DNA of 64,000 nucleotides from Tetranychus cinnabarinus (lineage: Eukaryota > Arthropoda > Arachnida > Trombidiformes > Tetranychidae). The stretch covers positions 806,001-870,000 of the forward strand of contig WHVY01000009.1 of NCBI GenBank assembly GCA_022266195.1, read 5' to 3'. Positions 24,751-33,690 of the stretch are shown here, one piece after another; position 1 is the first letter of the stretch, and every line of letters begins with the position of its first letter. Position numbers and translations under genes: made by a program. The notes under the pieces were generated by a model that saw only the letters and a program-made list of their open reading frames with translations, was not told where the DNA came from and did not search any database.

Positions 24751-24851
24751 CATGGGATGTTCAAAGTCTGATCAATCGATATCGATGGGGATTCGCATTC
24801 GTATATGATGAATCCAATAAATGTTATTGTTGTGCAAAAAAAGTAAACTTT

Positions 24852-25391
24852 TGTGACCGTTCACAACTGTTAACAGTCAAAAGAGGAAGAATGAACTTAC
24901 TTTTCTATGGAGATGAACCAAAAGTGAAAAGTAAGAGAGAAAGGGGAGGGATCTTACTATTCTAAAACCTCTCGGTTTCGAGTGAAGAGTAAGAAGGAGA
25001 GAGGGCAGCACAAGGGAGTGAAGAGGCAAAGTTGAGAGTTTAAGTCAAACTTTATTGATAATGTTGAAGAAAAGTTCGGAGTATATATGTTTCCCATGGG
25101 ACATAGAGATGTCAGGGTACAAATGGTTTAGTTAAATTCAGTATAAAAAATAATCATAATAAACATGTAAAAATCATGGGTAAAATAAGCGTAGTTTAAA
25201 GTACAATATTTCCTGTTTAGATTCACCGCTAGAGTTACCTGCTTTTGATTGGAAAGATACATTTGTAATGCATTAAGCTTGTATTGAAAAAGCCCTAGTG
25301 GCGAAGGTTGAAAAGAGAGAGAGACATATGTTTATGTTTTTAGGTTTGTGCTTCTTGGTTTTATTTTATGTTGAAGTTAATTGTCATCACA
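24852..25391 (-). repeat. Left LTR (3' LTR of the element)
   Basis: Begins TGTGACCGTTC and ends TCATCACA on plus, with TGTGA/TCACA terminal inverted bases. The gag-pol stop codon (25,377-25,379) lies inside it by 15 bp. Confidence 0.95.
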
Positions 25392-28300
25392 TTCGCCCAC
25401 TGTAATTTGAGTTTGTTGTCTATCAACAAACTGCTTGAGCTGGGATGAATGAGCTTGAATTGGCGTTCCTGAAAGTGATTCCGAGATGATGTATGTTACG
25501 TCCGTGATCTTCTTGATGACATAGTAGGGTCCTGTATACTTAGCTGTGACTTTAGTCCTGGATGGATGGTTGAATGGTACTTCCTTGAGTACTTTGAATC
25601 CAATCTCAAAGTTTGCGACGGGATGTTTAGCGTCATGTCTTTGTTTCCTTCTTTCTTGTTCCGTACGTGTCCTGGTCCGGGCTAATTCTCGTGCTTCCTG
25701 GAGATTGTTGGTTTGACCGGAGAAGGTCGGAGTTGGATCGGTTCCAAAGAAGAGATATGCAGGGGCATAACCAGTGATGTCGTGTGGAGTGTTGTTGTAA
25801 TCAGTGACAATCTTGGGTAAGAGCGTTGTCCATTTACGATGAGGATGATCTTGTAAAGCAGCTCTTACTTTGACCATCAAAGTTCCATTGATACGTTCGA
25901 CAATACCGTTGGTTTGTGGATGATATGGAGTACTGAAGATGTGCTTTATGTTGTGGCGTTTAAAAGCTTGTTTCAAGACTGTGCTTTGGAAATTCTTGTG
26001 ACAGTCAGTTAGAATAGCTTTGATGCGAATACCAGATTGAATCAATTTGTGTAAGAGAGTTACTACGGATGCTGATGTGTTGGTGGTTGTGGGAAAGGCC
26101 CAAACATATCGTGAAAAGTGGTCGATAAAGACTTGAATGTACTTGTGTCGAGTACTACCAGCTGCAGGTCCCATGACTATAGTATCGAGGCCGGCAAGAT
26201 CACCAGGTTCGAGATCAACTGAAGGGAGGATCATTTGACCAATACTTGGACGATGGGTTTGCTTGACAAGCTGGCATGAACGGCATGAATCGACATAAGC
26301 TTTGATGTCTGAGATCATATGAGGCCACCAATAGAAACGAGTAATAAGTTTCACAGTCTTGTTTTTCCCAGGGTGACTGTAATCGTCATGAAAATGCTGC
26401 AAGACTTTATTACGGAGTGTTGGTGGGATGATAGCTCGAGTGGAACCACGAGTTTTTACGGTGACGATGCCATCCACTTTGAAAGATTGTTGGATATGAG
26501 AGAAGTCAGTGGTGGCTTGATGTTGTTTGATTTCATCAGCGTCGATGAGGAAAGTAACTGGGGCTCTTGATAAGGCATCAACGTGTTGTTGAGAGACGCC
26601 AGCTCGATGAAATAGCTCATAGGATCGAGTAGAGAGCTTGATACTCCAGCGATAGAGTCTTCCTTTGGGTTTCTTGAGCGTGAGGAGCCATTTCAATGCA
26701 CTGTGATCAGTGATGACTTTGAATGGGAGGCTTAGATAAGCTTCGAAGTGATCAACAGCTTCTACAACTGCAAGGCATTCAAGTTCGAATGCGGTATAGT
26801 TGCCTTGGTGCTCATTAAGTGCTTTGGAATAATAAGCGATTGGATGTTCAAGACCATGTTTGTCGGTTTGCACTAGCGTAGCTCCAATACCAATCTTTGA
26901 AGCGTCAGTGTAAAGCGTACACGGTTCATCTTTGTTGTAAATGGCGAGAACGGGTTCATTGATTAACTTGTTTTTGAGGATTTGAAAAGCGGTTTGATGT
27001 TCATCCTTCCAGTGGAAAGCGATGTTTTTACAGAGGAGTCTGGTTAATGGTTTAGAGATGGTTGAGAACTTGTCTATGAAGCGACGGTAATAGTTTGCAA
27101 GTCCTAAGAATTGACGAACTTCCTTGACATTACTTGGAACAGGGAAATGTTCAACAGCTTTGACCTTTTGTTTGGATGGTCTAACTCCTTCTTCACTGAT
27201 GATATATCCAAGATAGTCAACTTCATTTTGCGCGAAGTTGCATTTAGACAGCTTTAGTTTGATGTTGTTGTCCTTGCAAAGGGTGAAGATCTTCTCTAAG
27301 AGTCGGAGATGTTCAGAGAAGGTTTTGCTGTAGATGATGATGTCGTCTAAGTAATTTATTGCTCCGTTGTAGAGTAAAGAACCAAGTACTCTTTGAAGAA
27401 TTCTTTGAAAAGTTGCGGGGGCGTTTTTAAGACCAAATGGCATGACGAGCCATTCATAGTGTCCTTCATGAGTTACGAAAGCAGTTTTCTCGATGCTTTC
27501 TGGGTCCATCTCAATATGCCAATATCCCCATTTGACGTCAAGTGTCGAGAAGTACTTACTACCTTGAAGACGATCAATGACATCATTGATCCGTGGCAGC
27601 GGCATCTTGTCATCTATGGTGAGGGCATTGAGACGACGGAAATCTATGCAGAGTCGTGTACCACCATCTTTCTTTGGTACACATGTGACTGGGAAGGCCC
27701 AAGGACTTTCACTATCACGAACCAATCCTTTTTCTTTGTATTCTTTAACTTGACGACTTATTTCATCAAGTTCGGCTTGAGGACGACGATAGGCCCTAAG
27801 TTGAATTGGAGGATGGTTAATAGTGGTAATCCGATGTTTGGCAACGGTGATGCGGCCAATGTCTGTTTCATTTTGGGCGAAGGCTGATTTATGTTTTTCG
27901 ATGAGGGCGGCAAGTTGATCTTTCTCATGTGTCTCTCCTAACAGGATTACTAATTCTTGAGTCTCTGGCGATCGAATGCTGACAGTCTTATCTTCTAGGT
28001 TAAGGTGAAGACCGAATTCAATACTGGTGTTGAGACCGATTAAGATTGGATAGCGGAAGTTGGAGATTATGTGGTACTTGATCGTCTTGGTTGTTTTGTG
28101 GATAGTAGTTGAGGCGAGAGTGTATCCAACACTCTTGGTTGAACCTTCTAACTGGTTGATGGTTATGTGTTGTTTATTGTTGATGGGAAGGTTGAGTCGT
28201 TTACATGTCTTTAGACTCATAATGCTGATTGTACTACCGGTGTCAATGAAGGCTTCGACGGAAATAACTTCGATTGTTAGTGGAATATCGATGAATTTGA

Positions 28301-29339
28301 GTATTGGAGATATGTTTTTAGCGAAACATACGTCTCCGTGGTCATCTGGATGGAGTTCTTCCTCGGCAGTGTGGGTCGATGGTTGAGGTTGACTGGTTTG
28401 AGAACGATTAGGACATTCACGATGCCAATGGTTTTCCTTTTTACCAAGTTTTTCACAGTACCTACAGACTGGAGGACGGCGTTCAGCAGATTGACGAGGG
28501 CGGCTATTGTTATGTGAAGGTGCGGCGACCAATGTTTTAGCAGCGGGTTTCTTTGGTTGTTGCTTTGTTAGGAATTTTTCCTTTTGTTTGTAACGCATTT
28601 CGGTTTCAGTGGCTATTTCAAGCCAATCAGAGAGTGTACGAGGGCGTCCAGAATTCATATGGAGAGTCCAAGCAAAGGGTAAACCAGAGGTTAGTTGAGA
28701 GATGACTTGATGTTCAGCCAATTTTGCTTCACGGAGGAGTTTTATCTTACGGCGATAATACTCAGTCACTGTCTCTGTACGCTCAAGACGGATACGTTGA
28801 GCTTCGAGAAGTGGGTCCTTGAATTCAGAACCGAAGCGAGTGGTCATTAAAGATTTGACAGCGTTCCAATTAACATGCTCTTCAGTTGCGATTTCTTCGG
28901 CGTACCAACTTAGAGCTTCTTTGTCTAGGCTGTAGACTAAGTCTCTTATGAGGGTGTATGGATCGTTGGTGTTGATATGTCTTTCGTACAGGACTAACCA
29001 AGCTTGGATGCGGATACCAGATGATTCGCCAGTATAACATTTGAGAACCTTCTTCTGTGGTAAGGTAATGTACTGCGTTGGTTGGTCGATAGTCGTGTCT
29101 AGTTGTGATGTAGTGGATAAACGGTTCATATTTTGGTCTTGGAATCGAACTGTTGGTGTGCCAGGGAGATATGGATTACGGATTAATGTTGGTAGACGAG
29201 TATTTGGTGGATTGCCCAAGGGTTGATGGGTTGGTTGATTTGGATTTGTGACTGGGTTTGGGTCGAGGTTGTCTCTTTGGGTATTTGGATCTGTGGATAT
29301 TTGATCAGAGAGGTTAGTATCATCATGATCATTTGCCAT
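25377..29339 (-). CDS. Ty3/Gypsy gag-pol polyprotein (1,320 aa)
   Basis: One uninterrupted ORF carries both gag and pol. Gag homology (WYAEEI..., FGSEFKDP) lies at about 100-250. A zinc knuckle near 291 has wide spacing, CX2CX8HX4C. The protease active site DTGS is near 365. RT has LCIDFRRLN and YLDD near 663. RNase H has TDAS near 808. Integrase has an HHCC finger at about 978-1022 and the DDE residues in GLDTIV, TDCHKNF and VERINGT (about 1050, 1111, 1148), then a GPY/F-type tail (KYTGPYYVI). It would produce reverse-transcription and integration enzymes for the element. Usual Gypsy elements split gag and pol by a frameshift; here they are fused. An in-frame TGA lies shortly before the ATG, so translation must start here, 38 bp after the upstream ORF stop. 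No env and no chromodomain. Confidence 0.95.
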   Translation of the reverse strand: MANDHDDTNLSDQISTDPNTQRDNLDPNPVTNPNQPTHQPLGNPPNTRLPTLIRNPYLPGTPTVRFQDQNMNRLSTTSQLDTTIDQPTQYITLPQKKVLKCYTGESSGIRIQAWLVLYERHINTNDPYTLIRDLVYSLDKEALSWYAEEIATEEHVNWNAVKSLMTTRFGSEFKDPLLEAQRIRLERTETVTEYYRRKIKLLREAKLAEHQVISQLTSGLPFAWTLHMNSGRPRTLSDWLEIATETEMRYKQKEKFLTKQQPKKPAAKTLVAAPSHNNSRPRQSAERRPPVCRYCEKLGKKENHWHRECPNRSQTSQPQPSTHTAEEELHPDDHGDVCFAKNISPILKFIDIPLTIEVISVEAFIDTGSTISIMSLKTCKRLNLPINNKQHITINQLEGSTKSVGYTLASTTIHKTTKTIKYHIISNFRYPILIGLNTSIEFGLHLNLEDKTVSIRSPETQELVILLGETHEKDQLAALIEKHKSAFAQNETDIGRITVAKHRITTINHPPIQLRAYRRPQAELDEISRQVKEYKEKGLVRDSESPWAFPVTCVPKKDGGTRLCIDFRRLNALTIDDKMPLPRINDVIDRLQGSKYFSTLDVKWGYWHIEMDPESIEKTAFVTHEGHYEWLVMPFGLKNAPATFQRILQRVLGSLLYNGAINYLDDIIIYSKTFSEHLRLLEKIFTLCKDNNIKLKLSKCNFAQNEVDYLGYIISEEGVRPSKQKVKAVEHFPVPSNVKEVRQFLGLANYYRRFIDKFSTISKPLTRLLCKNIAFHWKDEHQTAFQILKNKLINEPVLAIYNKDEPCTLYTDASKIGIGATLVQTDKHGLEHPIAYYSKALNEHQGNYTAFELECLAVVEAVDHFEAYLSLPFKVITDHSALKWLLTLKKPKGRLYRWSIKLSTRSYELFHRAGVSQQHVDALSRAPVTFLIDADEIKQHQATTDFSHIQQSFKVDGIVTVKTRGSTRAIIPPTLRNKVLQHFHDDYSHPGKNKTVKLITRFYWWPHMISDIKAYVDSCRSCQLVKQTHRPSIGQMILPSVDLEPGDLAGLDTIVMGPAAGSTRHKYIQVFIDHFSRYVWAFPTTTNTSASVVTLLHKLIQSGIRIKAILTDCHKNFQSTVLKQAFKRHNIKHIFSTPYHPQTNGIVERINGTLMVKVRAALQDHPHRKWTTLLPKIVTDYNNTPHDITGYAPAYLFFGTDPTPTFSGQTNNLQEARELARTRTRTEQERRKQRHDAKHPVANFEIGFKVLKEVPFNHPSRTKVTAKYTGPYYVIKKITDVTYIISESLSGTPIQAHSSQLKQFVDRQQTQITVGECDDN
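25392..25403 (-). other. Polypurine tract
   Basis: On the minus strand AGTGGGCGAA directly precedes the 3' LTR. This is the expected plus-strand primer position. Confidence 0.7.
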
Positions 29340-29377
29340 TATGAAAGGAAATAGGACTATATTAATTCAAAACACTT

Positions 29378-30214
29378 TTATTGTTTAAAAACTAATTTAT
29401 GGAGGTGCTCAACTGGTGTTGCAGATTGAGGTACAATGTTTGGGGCAAAGGAACGATTAACAGAGTCAAAGTGAAGGGCGTAAGTAGCTGTTGAAGCGGC
29501 TCTGTTAAGGAGTTGACGAGATTCTTGTCGAGCGGGAAGATTAGCTTTGATGGAGTTGAATTCAGCTAAAGATGAGAAGGCAACTTTGTTTTGGGCAAGT
29601 TGCTCTTCTAACTGTGAAGCTTCAGCAGCTTTCTGAATACCTTGCTTGAAGAATTTAGCGGCTCGTTCTTCAGTCTTCTTTTGTTTCTTCTGGAGATGAG
29701 CTTCGTAAGCCAGGCAGACAGTTCCAGATAGTTCGGCTTCTAAACGCTGCTTTTGAAGGTAGAGTTTTCTTTCTTCCCTTCGTTTCTTATTCTTGGCTTT
29801 ACCAGGTTTAACGGGGCCAATAGATGGAGCAGAAGGACCAGCGGGAGTTTCAACAGCTTGAACTTCAGACGTTACCAAAGGACGGAGGAAGCTGGGTCGA
29901 TCAACTGGCTTAGGGGGGTTCTGTTCCACCAAAGGACGATTAGGCTGGAAGGGGCGGCTGATAGAGGGACCAAGAGGACGGCTGGCTGAAGGAGAAGGGC
30001 GAAAAGGGGCAGCTGAGGGTCGAAAAGTACCACCAGGGGGCGTATTCAGCTTCAAACCACCACCAAAGACTACCAAAGGCTTACTAACTGGTCCAGCAGG
30101 GGTTGGTTCAGAATCTGGACCACAGATGTCGCTACCAAACCAATGTCCAGGCGAGCAAGCGGGAGAATCGACGGATTCGGGATCGTAATCCGGCTCGAAA
30201 GAGAGGAAATCCAC
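29378..30214 (-). CDS. Extra 5' ORF of the Gypsy element (278 aa)
   Basis: The first long ORF after the 5' LTR and primer-binding site, in a different frame from gag-pol. The N-terminal half is Pro/Ser/Arg-rich and low complexity (GGTFRPSAAPFRPSPSASRP). The middle is strongly basic and probably coiled coil (KAKNKKRREERKLYLQKQRL, then QLEEQLAQNK). No zinc knuckle, protease or membrane segment. It resembles neither Gypsy gag, which is present in the next ORF, nor env. A nucleic-acid-binding or assembly role is possible but is inference. Being 5' proximal it should be translated first, leaving gag-pol to reinitiation, an IRES or a spliced RNA. Confidence 0.7.
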   Translation of the reverse strand: MDFLSFEPDYDPESVDSPACSPGHWFGSDICGPDSEPTPAGPVSKPLVVFGGGLKLNTPPGGTFRPSAAPFRPSPSASRPLGPSISRPFQPNRPLVEQNPPKPVDRPSFLRPLVTSEVQAVETPAGPSAPSIGPVKPGKAKNKKRREERKLYLQKQRLEAELSGTVCLAYEAHLQKKQKKTEERAAKFFKQGIQKAAEASQLEEQLAQNKVAFSSLAEFNSIKANLPARQESRQLLNRAASTATYALHFDSVNRSFAPNIVPQSATPVEHLHKLVFKQ

Positions 30215-30269
30215 TAAAGAATAGGGGGGAGAAGAACAAGAGATTAGTTCGGGTGAAACAGGAGAAGAT

Positions 30270-30287
30270 ATCCTGTCGACTGCGCCA
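30270..30287 (-). other. tRNA primer-binding site
   Basis: On minus, two bases after the 5' LTR, TGGCGCAGTCGACAGGA has the TGG start expected of a tRNA 3'-end complement. I do not assign the tRNA. Confidence 0.7.
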
Positions 30288-30289
30288 AA

Positions 30290-30829
30290 TGTGACCGTTC
30301 ACAACTGTTAACAGTCAAAAGAGGAAGAATGAACTTACTTTTCTATGGAGATGAACCAAAAGTGAAAAGTAAGAGAGAAAGGGGAGGGATCTTACTATTC
30401 TAAAACCTCTCGGTTTCGAGTGAAGAGTAAGAAGGAGAGAGGGCAGCACAAGGGAGTGAAGAGGCAAAGTTGAGAGTTTAAGTCAAACTTTATTGATAAT
30501 GTTGAAGAAAAGTTCGGAGTATATATGTTTCCCATGGGACATAGAGATGTCAGGGTACAAATGGTTTAGTTAAATTCAGTATAAAAAATAATCATAATAA
30601 ACATGTAAAAATCATGGGTAAAATAAGCGTAGTTTAAAGTACAATATTTCCTGTTTAGATTCACCGCTAGAGTTACCTGCTTTTGATTGGAAAGATACAT
30701 TTGTAATGCATTAAGCTTGTATTGAAAAAGCCCTAGTGGCGAAGGTTGAAAAGAGAGAGAGACATATGTTTATGTTTTTAGGTTTGTGCTTCTTGGTTTT
30801 ATTTTATGTTGAAGTTAATTGTCATCACA
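30290..30829 (-). repeat. Right LTR (5' LTR of the element)
   Basis: 540 bp, no difference from the left LTR by eye. Apparent plus-strand frames crossing it at 30,736-31,017 are LTR sequence running into flank and not genes. Confidence 0.95.
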
Positions 30830-31017
30830 CTTTAATAAAAAAACAAATACAAACCCTCATAGAAAAGCATACAAATTTTTCTAGAAAAAAAGATAAAATT
30901 CCGAAATCGAAAAGTGGGCAGCTGATCTCGTTTTATTGGTCTTTGATAAGGTCTAATCTACCGATAGCTATCAATGAACTCTCGATATCGATTGATCAGA
31001 GCTTGAACATCCCTTGA

Positions 31018-31185
31018 CAGTTGCAAGGGTTGAATTGATGAAAAACGATTCAAAATTTATGACCCATAAAACTTTTGTTGCTTGGATTTAAAGCTGTCTT
31101 CATAAAAATTTTCCGATCCATTGGTGATTAATGTTACATAATTTAATATTTGAGTTACATTACACGATTGTGAACCAACACTATT
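31018..31185 (-). repeat. Inverted, diverged copy of peptide-gene 3' flank
   Basis: The reverse complement matches the region after the peptide stop codon (about 24,150-24,280), including TTTTTCATCAATTCAACCCT and CCAATGGATCGG. It is clearly older than the near-identical 1-kb units. The coding exons are not present here. Confidence 0.8.
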
Positions 31186-31773
31186 TGTGTGATTCATTTT
31201 GAAATCATCAAAATAATTGAAATCCAGGTTCATGGAGAGAACTATGAAATTTTTTCAACTCTAAGCATCATGACGAGAGGCATCACATTGCTACATTATA
31301 TATCTAGAGTATTTTACCTACTTTTTCGATGTTAAATGCTAATTACTCTGCTTGTAAATGATCCAGAAAGATAATATTTTATTTACGGAAGTTTCTCAGA
31401 TACTTGTTTGTTATATTGCAAGTGCAAGGTCGTTGAAAGTCATTTTTCGGAAGTCGCTGCTGATCATGTTAGAGGTCAATACGAGGTCGAAACATTATTT
31501 TTGAAGTTGAAAAATCTCATTGACAAAGTTGTGACACTCTGAAATGAACAGGTCAAAAGTTATCGGCATATGAATTTACCTTAACAGCACCTTTAATGAA
31601 TTTTTCTTTTTTTGTAATTTAATTGCTAATTTTTTTACAATCAAAGAAAAAGATTTACTAAAGAGCAAGCACCTGAAGCTAACAGATTTGACCGGAATTT
31701 TCAATTTATTTTTTCAATTCATTCTATAATTTGAATTATCAAATAGACGCATTGATTGGAAAGACATTCGGAT
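31186..31773. other. AT-rich spacer with dispersed repeat fragment
   Basis: Positions about 31,310-31,500 resemble the inverse of 38,130-38,320 and also 33,555-33,685 (shared TTACTTGTTTGTTATATT-like and CAAGGTC...CATTTTTCGGAA segments). It is therefore probably a decayed piece of the mariner-type element. No gene. Confidence 0.55.
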
Positions 31774-32796
31774 GTAAGTATAATCTTTGTCGGTTTGGGA
31801 TACTCTTTGTCTTAACAGTCGATTTGAGTGGAAAGCTTTAATATTGCGCCTTAAATTAAGAAACGAATGCGCTCAATTCAATTTGACTGGATACATTAAA
31901 ATTTGCTGAAAATTAATTTATTTGATCACCTGAGCCAATGCCCTCGTCTATGTATACTTATGATAATTTCAGAGCAAATACAAACTAATTTAATTAGAGC
32001 TGACATTTAAATAACCTTCAAATTTGCTAGATGGGATGAGTAAATAAATTATAAAGTAGAAAGTAATTTGATCATTCGCAGGTGGCTTACATCGTATCAT
32101 AATCTTTCAACTTTTAAAGTGTTTTTAAAGTGTTTACTAAATTCAAAGAATAAGTTTCTATTGTTATCAATGAGGATATTTATTCAGATTTGAATTAATA
32201 AGTAAAAATGAGTAACTAAGCAATTAAAAGTCATGTATAAAAATGCTTCAATTTGAAGAAATGATATCAGTTCAAGTTAGCAGCTTGTTAAAATTTCTTT
32301 CCTTGTGTTTTTCAATTCCCTTACGACTATATAAATAAGTTAAAATGCAATTGACAAAAATTGTATCTTTCGTTTGGTTCATGGCTCTATTTTCTTTCAT
32401 AGGTCTAAACATGGTCCATGCACAAGGTAAGTATTCAAACCGTTTTGCTTAAAAAATGATTTCATTTGAAGTCGCAAGTTGATGAAGTTTTCATTCTTTA
32501 TTGAATCCTGAACTAAACGTTTTGGATGGCACAGGCGGAGCTGCTCCAGGTAATCTAGGTGAAAATATTGGAGAAGTTATAAATTCTTTAGGTACTGCAG
32601 AAGGACCCTAAATAATGTAATATATGTTCGAATCGAATATTCAATTATGTAACTTTAACCACCAATGGATCGGACAATTTTTATGAAGACAGCTTTTTTA
32701 TCCAAAAAAGAAAGTTTGATGGATCATAAATTTTGAACCGTTTTTCATCAATTCAACCCTTGCAACTAAGTTACAATTAAATTGAAAGCATTAAAA
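31774..32796 (+). repeat. Duplicated 1.02-kb unit, right copy
   Basis: Near-identical partner of 23,281-24,303 in the same orientation, 8,493 bp away. Bases outside both borders are unrelated. Confidence 0.95.
32345..32611 (+). CDS. Small secreted peptide, copy B (52 aa, family unknown)
   Basis: Exons 32345-32426 and 32535-32611 have the same splice borders and the same 52 codons as copy A, with no coding difference that I can see. Signal peptide about 1-26, mature part about 27-52, no cysteine. Coding, intron and flanks are equally similar, so the lack of difference shows recent origin and does not by itself prove selection. Both copies have intact frames and splice sites. The gene lies in a transposon island and is accompanied by an orphan promoter-like fragment 200 bp downstream. 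Confidence 0.75.
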
Positions 32797-32814
32797 TGTT
32801 AAACTCAACTTAAC

Positions 32815-32882
32815 GCAGCTTGTTAAAATTTCTTTCCTTGTGTTTTTCAATTCCCTTACGACTATATAAATAAGTTAAAATT
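32815..32882 (+). repeat. Orphan copy of the peptide-gene 5' region
   Basis: Repeats the segment from GCAGCTTGTTAAAATTTC through CGACTATATAAATAAG to the base before the start codon (compare 23,788-23,852). The ATG is replaced by TTG and no peptide exon follows. It is a third, truncated copy of the locus. Confidence 0.85.
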
Positions 32883-33128
32883 TGTTAAAATAGCAGATGA
32901 GCCTGATGACATCTAAATGTAAATGAATGTATATAATATTGTAAATAATTCAAACTTTCTATTTTTTCTTTTTTTCTGACTTCTTTTTCTATTTCTATAA
33001 AAACAAATCAAGATTAGTAATGTACTTTGATATAAAAGCTGGAGGCGAGGGTGACTAGCTTATAAAAAACTAACCAAGGTCCACACAAGAGTTGCCTTTC
33101 CGTGGCGTAGACTTTTTTCACTAAAACT

Positions 33129-33351
33129 CTTAAAAACCACAAAAGCCCAATTATCTTGAAAACGCATATCGATATCTTATCTGCTCACTCCATTATTGAA
33201 ATGATCATGAAAAAATGCACTAGAAAATCATCATAAGATTTGTCTTCACAAAATTCTTCGTTACCATGATATGGATCCATAACACCTAAAAATCACAAAA
33301 GGCCAATTATCTTGAAAACGCATATCGATACCCTGTCCGCTCATTCTATTT
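33129..33351 (+). repeat. Two direct copies of a 65-bp repeat
   Basis: Positions 33,129-33,193 and 33,287-33,351 share AACGCATATCGATA with flanking CACAAAAG and CCAATTATCTTG (158-bp period). The core CTTGAAAACGCATATCGATA appears a third time at 38,345-38,364, which ties this segment to the mariner-related sequence. Confidence 0.8.
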
Positions 33352-33549
33352 TTGGATTGTGCATCTGATTCAATGAGTAGTTTTCATTTCTTCTGTAATC
33401 ATTCATTAGCCATCTCTATCTTTCATAGATTTGATATCTTTCAAGTTTCATTCGATAGTCACATTTTTAACCTCATAAATATATTTTTCATACCTTTTTG
33501 TGCCTATATATCGATTCTAGAGATTATCTATTATCTCGGTCATACATTT

Positions 33550-33690
33550 TCTACAGAGCATTTCAGCTATCTTTACCGATGTTTAACGCTTATTTCTCGG
33601 CCTGTGAATGGGCCAGAGACTTGAAAAAAGTTTTATGCAAATTTCGCAAATACTTATTTGTTATATTTCAAGGTCAAGGTTAGAGCTTCT
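33550..33690 (+). repeat. Dispersed repeat fragment (mariner-related)
   Basis: Similar to the reverse complement of about 38,150-38,310 (CTATCTTTACCGATGTT, CTCGGCCTGTG, ATACTTATTTG, TTTCAAGGTCAAGGT). Apparent ORFs across it are not genes. Confidence 0.7.

Larger units (their letters stand above)
24852..30829 (-). mobile_element. Complete Ty3/Gypsy LTR retrotransposon
   Basis: A 5,978-bp element on the minus strand with 540-bp LTRs that look identical, a 4-bp target duplication (CTTT at 24,848-24,851 and 30,830-30,833), a primer-binding site and a purine tract. It has two long intact ORFs: a 278-aa Pro-rich ORF and a 1,320-aa gag-pol. Domain order protease, RT, RNase H, integrase places it in Ty3/Gypsy. 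No env ORF and no chromodomain seen. Identical LTRs and open frames indicate recent insertion and probable competence. Confidence 0.95.
24751..31017. mobile_element. Short mariner-related inverted-repeat element, split by Gypsy
   Basis: The ends read GGGATGTTCAA...CTGATCAATCGATATCGA at left and the reverse complement at right (about 30,985-31,013). Without the LTR element and its target copy, only about 280 bp of AT-rich DNA remains, so this is a non-autonomous (MITE-like) element. Its right 135 bp is about 95% like 38,644-38,774, next to a mariner transposase, which names the likely family. Outer borders are uncertain because the flanks are themselves inverted copies. Confidence 0.6.

Noticed and set aside
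26319..29226. Plus-strand frames of 60-164 codons across the Gypsy element
   Set aside because: Antisense shadows of the gag-pol ORF.
30736..31017. 93-codon plus-strand frame starting in the right LTR
   Set aside because: LTR sequence running into the flanking MITE end. The left LTR copy does not continue this way.
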